Assembly (NCBI GenBank): GCA_019400425.1
Contig: JAFREE010000288.1
Span: 1-17,379, forward strand
From: Hymenochaete sp. R1
Lineage: Eukaryota; Basidiomycota; Agaricomycetes; Hymenochaetales; Hymenochaetaceae
Direction: 5' to 3'
Length of the DNA stretch: 17,379 nucleotides
A program made the translations under genes and the position numbers. Positions 10,384 to 17,379 of the stretch are shown here, one piece after another. Below the pieces are notes generated by a model. The model had not been told where the DNA came from. It worked only from the letters and a program-made list of their open reading frames with translations, and did no database searches. The stretch's first letter is position 1; each line of letters opens with the position of its first letter.

Positions 10384-10844
10384 ACAGAAGAATCGCTGAC
10401 ATTCTCTTCGTTCACAGATTCTTGAGAGTCTTGTTCATCGTCTGACTCACCGGCCTTCTCTTCTTCCGAGCCGGACGATTGTAGATTTTGCTCCTCGGTT
10501 ATTTTGACCTTATTGTCACTTGCAATAAAAGTGGGGCTCTAAGGAAGTTATGAGCACTTACGACAGAATATTTCGACAAGGTAGCCGTCCTAAACGTACT
10601 TTGTCCAATCGCTGTTTCTCTGGCTTTGTTTTCCGACCGCTAAATCCTTCATCTTCACTGTCTTCACCAAAGATACCGTAAGTTGCAGAGTCCCTCCCGT
10701 TACCCCTCCGTCTCCGCTTGTTTTGAACAAGTCACGCTCTGCGCGTTCGTCTTCGTTTAATCCAAAATCATCGATTTCGTCATTGGAGCTCATTGAAGCA
10801 TCCGATTCGTCTCCATCGTCTAAATCGCGCTTTCTCCTGGCCAT

Positions 10845-11585
10845 ATTTGAAGGAAAATAATGAGCAAGCGACAGTAGTGGCGAGAGGAGTCGCAGGCCAG
10901 TCGATTACCAGAATCCTGCGCCAAAGAACTCATCTAAGATTCTATCCACGTCCACGTGCTTTATTCCACGCTTGTTCCGCTTTGTCCACGTCCACGCTTG
11001 TCTGACCATTACGTAAAGTATTCTTGGACGTTCCTCCGGCTCAACTCATCCTCCTTTCAACCTCCTTTGCCTTAAGTTCTGCCGGACGAGTATGGGCTGA
11101 AAAGTACCTCGCACTTTACAGCTCACATTCAATGCTCACTTCGTCGGGAAAGTGCTGATAAAGTACGGCCCAAAAGAAGCGATCGTTAGTATTCTCTTTG
11201 TTCTGGCAGGCGGCAACGTTGGTTTCGTCGGATAACGATGGGTATCTACGACGTCCGTTGCTTCACAGATCACACTGTAGAGGAGAAGACTCTATTTGAG
11301 CGTTTTGAAGAGACCTGGGATAGGGGTCATCACTAAATCTGCTTGCTGTGATGATGACCTTGTACACGCACGGCGCTCGACGCGAGGATGCCTGTAAGCA
11401 GCATTACGCGCACAGTGCAGAACGGGTCGTAGTCCGCATCTAGGTTCTCCCTTATAAAGTGCAAATGCGAATTGCCTTCAGCGCAATTCCTCAGCCACCA
11501 ACTAATAACGCGTTTCTGATTATCTGCCGTCCATCTTATCAGTTGAAACGGCTGAAGCGATTTTGTTGTCTCACTCACCCGTTGA
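10845..11585. other. intergenic stretch between divergent relics
   Basis: About 740 bases between the TFIP11 start (-) and the first recognisable exon of the acetyltransferase-like relic (+). Divergent orientation means both former promoters should lie here. No long supported frame was seen; short frames on both strands have no recognisable content. It contains the tccacg-rich repeat at 10943-11000. The missing first exon of the acetyltransferase-like relic may also be here but I could not place it. Confidence 0.5.
10943..11000. repeat. degenerate tccacg / cacgcttgt repeat
   Basis: The hexamer tccacg occurs repeatedly in about 58 bases: tatccacgtccacgtgc, then attccacgcttgttccgc, then tgtccacgtccacgcttgtc. 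Two copies of tccacgtccacg lie about 40 bases apart. This may be simple-sequence slippage or a cluster of promoter elements in the divergent gap; the sequence alone does not decide. Confidence 0.6.
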
Positions 11586-11589
11586 TGTT

Positions 11590-12946
11590 TACTTAACGTT
11601 TGTTTCAAAAGGGCTCTTGGAACCATACCATATCGTTCGACAGAAACTCAAACTCGACGCATGCTTTGTCTTTGGTGCGCAACTTTCGGGTTTTCGACTG
11701 GAGAGCAACAGAATATACACTGCTGTTGCTCACTTCCCTGCTCAACATCAGCGGCTCTTCCTCACCACCTTCAATGGGACACCAGCATCTCGTCCAGCCA
11801 AATCAAAGTTCAATCTTCTCCCAGCCATTGACATCAAAAACACGATTCGCATCTCTGATTCGGATGTCGACGTTCAGGGCATGATTCAAGACACCATACG
11901 AGAGCATATCGACCCCGCATGCGCCAAGCAGCACTGGAGACTGGTCGTCAATACGAAACTAAATCTTGTCCTTTTTGCGTGGCATCATTGCCCTGGAGAT
12001 GGCCGAAGTGGCCTTGCAGTGCTACAGTCCGTCATAGCTGCCCTCAACGCTGCCGACCTCCCTCCATGGGACGGCTCACCGGTCCCAGTCCCGTCAAACG
12101 TGAAGCTGGACCCTCCACTAGACGATCTAAGAGATTTATCCGTCCCTTTGGGCATTCGTCATCCTCACTCTGATCGGCCTTATCAAACCTAAATGGCTGA
12201 AGAAGAGGAAAGTATGGACGGGGAACGATACCCCGAAGTCGATACCAACCCACTTCCACGGACGGATACGAATCATCACGCTGTCGCCGACTATGACTGC
12301 ACTTCCACTCAAGCCATGCAAGGCTCACAACGGGACGCTGACACCCCTCATACATGAGCTCACAGTCGCGGCGATATCCAAGCGACTGGAGCAGCAATTC
12401 AAACCGGGGTAATACAAGCACCTCGCCAGTTCCACCGCCATGTTCCTATGTCCCTATACCGACCTCCCCAACTCGGTCATGGCCGAAGTCGTCTCTACCA
12501 ACTATGAGTCCCCGAAGATCACTGCGAGTTTTTCATGAGACGCAGTCTCGTCGAACACCAAACGACTGCACGACGCAGTCCAGAAGTCGCGCAAGAACGT
12601 GGGGTTGATCAAGTATTTGCTCAATGGCTACGTTGGTTTCTTTATGGGAAAACTGGGGAAGAAGAACGTGGGGAGCTTTGAGGTTTCCAACCTTGGTGCG
12701 GCAGGGCGCTTACTCGACTCGGAGAAAAGTTCGATCGAGGGGATGTGGATGGTAGAGGATATGTTCTTCGCTCAGGACGATAGCGTCATTGGCGCCGCTC
12801 TGAAGTTCAGTTGTGTTGGTGCATCTAACGGAGGTATGAATGTGACCGTTACGTGGGGTGAGCATGCCGTAGAGGATGGATTGGCGGAAAATATTGTCGA
12901 GCAATTCGAAAAAGAAATCAATTTTCTTGTTGAAATCGGAAAGTAG
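11590..12946 (+). pseudogene. alcohol-acetyltransferase-like (condensation fold) relic
   Basis: The plus strand reads KGLLEPYHIVRQKLKLDAC, like the start of fungal alcohol-acetyltransferase-like proteins, and then FAWHHCPGDGRSGLAVLQ, which carries the HHxxxDG motif of the CoA-dependent acyltransferase fold; its second His is the catalytic base in active members. Near 12150 the frame breaks: the homologous reading shifts by one base into IGLIKPKWLKK and then IHELTVAAISKRLE. Two in-frame stops follow, TAA at 12410-12412 and TGA at 12536-12538, before the last 115 codons (KNVGSFEVSNLGAAGRLL to the stop at 12946), which remain open. No Met is visible at the start, so a first exon and an intron ending near caaaag (about 11610) may be missing or upstream. 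Acetyl-CoA-dependent esterification of an alcohol is the family role; the actual substrate is unknown. The stops could in principle be unrecognised introns, but the frame shift near 12150 has no clear splice sites. Confidence 0.72.
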
Positions 12947-13224
12947 CACCTTTGTTTGGGTTGTTATGTGCTAGAGGAAGTCGTGATCTGGTTGTTCGCT
13001 GGGCCGCCATACTGCAGAACAGCGAATCAATGCATATATACATACTTTCCCTAAGTTATGAGTACATTACGGAAATTAGTCGGCGATAGCTTTAAAGTGT
13101 AAGATGCACCGGCGAGCATTGTTACAGGAGAATGCAAATGACGATGAGCAATGGAGTAGACAGAAAAGAACAAAATGTGTAGGAATAAAAAGAAACGGAT
13201 GGATACACTCCAAATTCCCTCTTC
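12947..13224. other. gap between convergent relics
   Basis: A 278-base AT-rich gap between the 3' ends of the acetyltransferase-like relic (+) and the PIF1 remnant (-). It should contain both former 3' ends. Nothing else is seen in it. Confidence 0.4.
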
Positions 13225-14207
13225 TTACCCCAGAATGGTCCGTAACTTCGCGCTACATTTCACCTTCGGATGCACCATCACCTTTTTAGCATGAAAATTC
13301 AACACCTGCAGGCCCTCCAACGAAGTAGCCTGCGACAAAGCAACCTGCTACAAAGCAACATACGCCTGCCCTTTTTCGAAGATCCTCGCCAAATCCACGA
13401 TGACGCGCTCCAGCGTCCGCCCTGCGACGTGTGTATTGGTATCGCCCACGAGAGGACGAGCGGGAGCTGCGTCCTGCTCACCTGGACCTCACCGTCCGGA
13501 AGCTCGACCTTTAACGACCCCGGGACGACCGGCTAGAGTTGTCCCGTCTTACTCTGCATAGGCGGTTGTTTCGCTTTATTTGCGCCCCCGTCGGCTTCGT
13601 CGGGGCACAGCCCTTCGTCCTCAGCCTCAGCGGCCTTGGCTTGGCTTGGGGCCATGAAGCTTATGACGCGCCCGACGCTCTCGTTCATGAGCGTCTCGTC
13701 GACGTTTTTGATGAGCATGACCTATGCGTCGACTTTGAGGGTGAGTTCGTCGGGCGCCATGAAGTTGGCGAGGATCTTCTCGTTTTGGTTTGGGTCTTTG
13801 AGGGACCCGCCGTCGGAGGCGCGGAAGGTATGTTGTTGAGTTGCTAGCTTGCCCATTCTGCTGCTGTTGAAACGGTCAACGTCTTCGCGCCAAGGGAAAC
13901 TGTGCATGGATAGTAGATTATAAATGAATAATGGTAATTGTAAGAAAGAAAGACCACACAATTCAGTAACGGCAATACCATCATCGTCGCATTGTATCTC
14001 GCACGTTAAAGATTTGAAGAGTAAGATGGACTTTGAGCTCATTCTCCCCAAGTGCATTTCGTTAAGCATATCAACGAAACCTACTATCAGCGCACCGCAT
14101 TAGTTAAAACCTATAATCAGAAGCGCATAAAATCACTCACGCTCAACCTTCTGTCGGAACACCTTTTCCAAGTTGTATGTATGCCCTCCAATCGTATTAT
14201 CCCAGGT
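13225..14207 (-). pseudogene. pif1: PIF1-type DNA helicase, C-terminal remnant
   Basis: PIF1 is a 5'-3' superfamily 1B helicase acting at telomeres, G-quadruplexes and in mitochondrial DNA. The minus strand reads YNLEKVFRQKVE, a 60-nt intron (14140-14081), FVDMLNEMHLGRMSSKSI, a second 60-nt intron (13959-13900), [97 protein letters not shown] and [25 protein letters not shown], ending at a TAA near 13227-13225. Lesions: TAG at 13724-13722 (VDA-VML), TAG at 13535-13533, one-base loss near 13419 just after IHTSQG, Thr in place of the usual Lys in that motif, and a 15-bp duplication carrying a TAG at 13350-13348. The Walker A and B half of the enzyme is absent: recognisable homology stops about 7 bases before the MITE flank. 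Confidence 0.87.
13330..13359. repeat. 15-bp tandem duplication in the PIF1 remnant
   Basis: Two adjacent copies, ctgcgacaaagcaac (13330-13344) and ctgctacaaagcaac (13345-13359), differ by one base. In PIF1 proteins only one copy of this segment (VAL then SRAT or SQAT) is expected. The differing base creates a TAG stop in one copy on the coding strand. Confidence 0.9.
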
Positions 14208-14215
14208 CTAGAGTA

Positions 14216-14241
14216 GAGCCCCGTGCGGTGCGGAAACCGCA
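14216..14241 (+). repeat. left terminal inverted repeat of the MITE
   Basis: This 26-base end pairs with 14389-14414 with two mismatches, at positions 2 and 11 of the repeat. It contains the internal palindrome tgcgg-aaa-ccgca. Confidence 0.88.
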
Positions 14242-14388
14242 GTAATTGTCAACCACTGATCTTTGAGACTGACGGTTTTGGAGTTGGCGGTTGTGGTTCT
14301 TTCTGCAGCTTCAAAAAAGAGTTTTTTGGAACTGGTGTTTGCGATTTCTTCCGTCGTTCCGAAACAGCTTGATTCAAAGATTCGAGAT

Positions 14389-14414
14389 TGCGGTTTCCGC
14401 ACTGCACGGGGCCC
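14389..14414 (-). repeat. right terminal inverted repeat of the MITE
   Basis: Reverse-complement partner of 14216-14241. It is followed by TA at 14415-14416. Confidence 0.88.
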
Positions 14415-14416
14415 TA

Positions 14417-15513
14417 GATTCTTCTTGAAGTAGTGAACAGGACCGAGACTCTCACCGAATAAGCCGCGCACAGATACGCTAGAACACCAACATTTTCAAC
14501 GAAACGAGCGACAGGGATCATTGTAGAAAAATTGGTAAGCACCAGCGAAAAGTTGGATGCGGACGAGGACTAGGGCGAGGAGAGTGAGAGACTGAGAGTT
14601 CTACAAGTTTTGCTGAGAAATGATCATGCTGAGCGAGCGAATTCATGCACGCTCCGGGTAAACCGTATAGCGACGTTTCCTTAGGAGAACGATGAGCTGG
14701 ACCTTGTCACCTTGTCCGTCTTCGTAATAAAAGGTGAGGGATCCAAAGATAACTTTGGATGATCATGTTGTTGGTTATCACGAGTATTGCCAAAAATAAT
14801 ACTATCTTATACATAGCTTTCAAAGGAAAGTAGCTCAAACTTACTTAAAGCCCAGCTTCAAATTGGCAGCTTCGGACTTCTACGAGAAGGCTAGTAAGTT
14901 TTTTTTTAGTTTATGATCGTTACACTCGCACTCGCATGTCTAATATACAACTTGAATGCTCACGGAGGTTCTAACACCCGCAACGTTTCTACTGCAACTG
15001 TTACTCTTCATAACTCTAGTACTTCTACAAACTTTCGTCTCATTCTTGCAGAGGAGTTTTGCCATTAAAAGAAGTACGAAAAGTAGTGAATCTACTAGTA
15101 GTGATGTAGGTTGACCTGCCATCGCCCAATGAACGGTTATTTGAATGAGCATGCGGTACAAAGCATGTTTTTCATGATGTTCGCCTTCGAGACCCATCAT
15201 TACTAGTACTATATGACTCAAATAAGCGAAAACAATAGAGCTTGATCTCAATGCGTGCGGTACAGTCCTTCGCAAGACCAGCTTCAAGTTGAAGCTTCCA
15301 AGTTGTGAGTTAACACGAGTGCTACTCAGGCCTCGAGTGAGGCCAATGTTAAATTCCTTGGCTTTCGACATAGGCACGAAGATGTAAACTAAGTGAAAGA
15401 ATGTGGAATTCGAAACTCAACAAGTAAAATTGACCATAGCTTCGATCATAATTCCCGGCCTTACAACCGTGTAATATGGTTTGGGGTGCAGGGAAAATCC
15501 GTAAACCAGACTC
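14417..15513. other. stretch with no recognised gene
   Basis: About 1.1 kb between the MITE and the 3' end of the membrane-protein gene. The missing N-terminal half of PIF1 would be expected in the first part if the MITE had simply inserted into the gene, but I see no Walker A motif or other PIF1 block on the minus strand. One minus-strand open frame of about 140 codons (15371-14940, starting MSKAKEFNIGL) has no recognisable content, no supporting introns and may be chance. A perfect 8-bp stem lies at 14741-14760. Confidence 0.45.
14741..14760. repeat. short palindrome, 8-bp stem
   Basis: The bases atccaaag, a 4-base loop and ctttggat form a perfect inverted repeat. It is not followed by a T-run and has no clear link to a gene, so no function is assigned. 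Confidence 0.55.
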
Positions 15514-17273
15514 TCAGTAGGCTGTTCCTATCAATAGACCTCTGCCATTCTTGAACGATAGTTGGTCTTGTTCACGTAAGCGAAGCAATCCACGTTGAAG
15601 GGAAAGCATCTCCAACTCCAACGGATATGGGCTTTTTCCTGGACGAGTGAGGGAAGAGGCCCGCTCGTATAGAGCCCTCATCTGAAAATGAAAAGCCCCG
15701 ATGGCCTAAAGGGAGAGAAAGACAATGAAGGTTAGAATGAATTATAAGAATGGAGAGTAAAAAAATCATACTTGCTCTGTCCCTCGGACGTGGCCCAGAG
15801 CTCTGTCCTTGAGAAAATGCAAGTCGTTAATCACCTCAAGGCGTCTCTTGATGTCTGCCATTTGGTTTCGATTACCGCCCCACATTGTCCGGAATGAAGC
15901 GCGCATTTGAATCATTTCGGATTTCAACCCAGCTTCTGCCACAGCCAAGACCGGTGCCACGGCACTCAAACTTCCCTTCAGTTCTGAGAGTACACTAAGG
16001 GCTTCTTCGGCGGACGAGGCGTGTCTCGAAAGTTCGTACTCAACACCTTCGAAGGAGGCCTTGACGAGTGCTTGGGGCGACATTCTATTCATTGCTATGG
16101 AGGAAATGAAATCAAGGAATGCCTTAGGCATGCCATAGGGCGTTAAAGATCCTTCTTCAGGAGAGTTGCTGATGAGATCGTATAAGGATGTTGTACTAAC
16201 ATATGAAAGTTAAGGTCAAGATGTGGTTTGTTATTGAGAATGCGAAACTCACCTATCCAAAGTTCCTGATGTTTCTGCTTCTAGTTTCTGCAAGCTTCTC
16301 AAAACAAAGTTTGCCGAGTTATCAAAGGATGCCAGGTAGCTTGTCATGATCGATTTAGAAGGAAGATCTGAGGCCAAGAGGCGCGCTTGAAACTGGACGA
16401 TCGCTCTTTCCGCCTCTGCGAGTCCGTAGAAAGGGCCAGATTCAGGCTGCTGCTGCAGCTCAGGCATCTTTCTGTTATTCGAATTATCAACTTCGAAGCT
16501 GAAAAATAATGATTATACGAGCCCGGGAGTGGGGTGTTCAGACAGTCGTCAGCGAGTCTATGTGTGGCTGCACTGTGGCAGAGCCAAAACACGAAACTTA
16601 CCCATCGTCTTCTCCTGGGCTCACTAAACACCAGGGCAGCACCCTTCCAAAAAGCGGATACAAGCACAAAGATCCAGCTTTGACTCGGATGGAGCCCAAC
16701 AATGCGCCCGAAACTGCCACTAAAAACCACACGGCAAGAACAAGGGCAAACGGCCGCTTGATCGCGGCGAAAAAAATGTGCAATACTTCACGACTGTATG
16801 TAAACGCGGCCGCCCCCAACTTGCCTAAATGTGTGAAGGTAACCCGACAGGGATGCCAGTGGGTGTAAGCGTTCTTGAGGTGCCGACGAAAGTTTGAGCT
16901 CTGTGCTTTCCAAGTATTCGACAGTGACAGTTTTTTTAAAAAAAGGTGGCTCTCTCAGTTATCAAGGATACAGAATAAGATGCGACTGTAAGCTGACCTG
17001 AACAGGACCTAGAGGAGCGCTGTGGGTTATACTGCTAGTGTTGCCCTCGAGTTGCAGATCGGCGAGGTCGGCAGTGAGTTCGTTGTAAGTTTTTGTTGGG
17101 GAAATTCGATGGGAGAGTGGGGGGTAGGTATGTACACTTTTCTTTGATGGCGGCGGTAAGGGAAAGTGGTCCGAGTCGATAGGTTTTGTCAACGACCTAC
17201 GACGGAATGAGAACATCATGCCGGGCGTTGGGCGACCTTTCAAGTTGGCGCTAATGATTGATGATGATACCAT
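15514..17273 (-). CDS. uncharacterised single-pass membrane protein, five exons, intact
   Basis: Minus-strand exons 17273-16998, 16951-16602, 16498-16253, 16195-15772 and 15705-15514 join in phase without a stop to give about 495 residues. Introns are 46, 103, 57 and 66 nt, mostly with GTRAGT-like donors and YAG acceptors. The first exon encodes a Ser/Pro-rich, probably cytosolic tail (FSFRRRSLTKPIDSDHF). Exon 2 ends with one strong membrane helix at about residues 158-180, after a basic stretch (AAIKRPFALVLAVWFLVAVS). The rest is mainly helical with likely coiled coil: VKASFEGVEYELSRH, the Trp/Gly block FRTMWGGNRNQM, then LHFLKDRALGHVRGTEQ and a C-terminal FHFQMRALYERA. The layout resembles a family of unknown function common in Agaricomycetes; that is recollection and not a search result. 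The start at 17273 is preferred because MVSSSIIS begins the folded reading, but an in-frame ATG at 17306 is possible. No defect is seen, unlike the neighbouring relics. Confidence 0.78.
15706..15771 (-). other. intron 4 of the membrane-protein gene
   Basis: GTATGA donor and ctctccctttag acceptor with a long pyrimidine tract. Removing it joins GTEQ to AIGAFHFQM in phase 0. It shows the usual intron form of this genome, against which the broken splice sites of the relics can be judged. Confidence 0.8.
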
Positions 17274-17379
17274 TACTTTAATAAGAACGATAGGATGAGC
17301 CAGCATCTTTTTACAGATCGAAGCTCTTATTGTGATGATATGATATGTTCTGTCAGAATTGCGTGTGATGAGTAGCCAG

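Larger units (their letters stand above)
7627..10844 (-). pseudogene. TFIP11: TFIP11/Ntr1 spliceosome-disassembly factor relic, full length
   Basis: TFIP11 (yeast Ntr1/Spp382) activates the DEAH helicase that takes apart the intron-lariat spliceosome. The minus strand shows all parts in order: start MARRKRDLDDGDESD at 10844; N-terminal block ATYGIFGEDSEDEGF; SRPKRSFVRSD; the G-patch start GSFGSKMLSKMG and VVTPVESKLRPKGM; PPGVGKIIDATGAT; SVASWTPCTDPARIPEVRHN; YRLDEIVIAAIA; PYESLLWNVWL; VKLYESWSSVLPRFIKDNIL; SWRPHVGLRKEAFVDDAR; EFFPKWLDVLHLWLIQP; QGFTRGLQMINQA; and C-terminal FVASHNLLFMSAGK, ending at 7627. Introns of about 50 nt are visible, for example 10561-10509 and 9613-9564. Lesions: frameshift near 10721, TGA at 10230-10228, a poly-G run where the G-patch Trp belongs, frameshift near 9932, acceptor AG changed to GG at 8822-8821, TAA at 8606-8604 (ILD-LVL), frameshift near 8196, TAG at 8078-8076 where TGG is expected (QF-KNTFPE), and frameshift near 7915. 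It lies 154 bases upstream of the rad9 relic on the same strand. Confidence 0.9.
14216..14414. mobile_element. 199-bp MITE with 26-bp terminal inverted repeats and TA flanks
   Basis: The left end (14216-14241, beginning gagccccgtgcggtgcgg) matches the reverse complement of the right end (14389-14414, ending gcactgcacggggccc) at 24 of 26 bases. Both ends are directly flanked by TA (14214-14215 and 14415-14416), the target duplication typical of Tc1/mariner-type elements. Each terminal repeat also contains the small palindrome tgcggaaaccgca, and a weaker inverted match (atctttga / tcaaagat) lies further in. No transposase is encoded, so movement would need one in trans. The element sits beside the broken 5' edge of the PIF1 remnant. 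Confidence 0.87.

Noticed and set aside
13722..14069. Minus-strand frame starting MLNEMHLG as a standalone gene
   Set aside because: It is internal PIF1 sequence (FVDMLNEM) with an intron read through; the Met is not a start.
5110..14207. Repeat-induced point mutation as the cause of decay
   Set aside because: Some stops fit C to T changes, but others are G to T, A to G at a splice site, or indels, and there is no consistent dinucleotide bias.
14940..15371. Minus-strand frame starting MSKAKEFNIGL as a gene
   Set aside because: No recognisable block, no introns and no promoter evidence; left as unassigned in the 14417-15513 stretch.
1..17379. CRISPR arrays, rRNA and tRNA genes
   Set aside because: No regularly spaced repeats and no tRNA-like T-loop plus acceptor pairing or rRNA blocks were found; the intron-rich genes indicate a fungal nucleus.

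Overview
The window looks like nuclear DNA of a filamentous fungus, most likely a basidiomycete (Agaricomycotina). The genes have many short introns of about 46-62 nt with GT..AG ends, pyrimidine-rich leaders, and homologues typical of that group. No tRNA, rRNA or CRISPR array was seen. The species cannot be named from the sequence.

Layout. Positions 1-3160 are GC-rich, contain two long poly-C tracts, and hold no gene I can recognise. Positions 3163-5065 (+) carry a five-exon gene whose frame stays open across all exons; its C-terminal half resembles the PD-(D/E)XK nuclease-like domain found in large basidiomycete families and in Crinkler-type proteins. Positions 5110-14207 form a block of gene relics: an unrecognised two-exon relic (-), a nearly full-length rad9 relic (-, 5707-7472), a full-length TFIP11/Ntr1 relic (-, 7627-10844), an alcohol-acetyltransferase-like relic (+, about 11590-12946) and the C-terminal part of a PIF1 helicase (-, 13225-14207). 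The PIF1 remnant stops next to a 199-bp MITE (14216-14414) with 26-bp terminal inverted repeats and TA target duplications. From 14417 to 15513 no gene is recognised. Positions 15514-17273 (-) carry an intact five-exon gene for an uncharacterised one-helix membrane protein of about 495 residues.

Main point. The relics are easy to recognise because conserved protein blocks and ordinary introns survive, yet each carries stop codons, frameshifts or broken splice sites. Several lesions are base substitutions outside homopolymers, and both flanking genes, about 1.5 kb of coding sequence each, read cleanly. This argues for real local decay over a sequencing artefact, though read support must be checked. 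RAD9 (checkpoint clamp), TFIP11 (spliceosome disassembly) and PIF1 (helicase) are normally kept, so the simplest inference is that working copies exist elsewhere and that this block is a degenerate duplicate or haplotype. I see no new defence or biosynthetic system; the decayed block, the MITE and the nuclease-like gene are the notable content.
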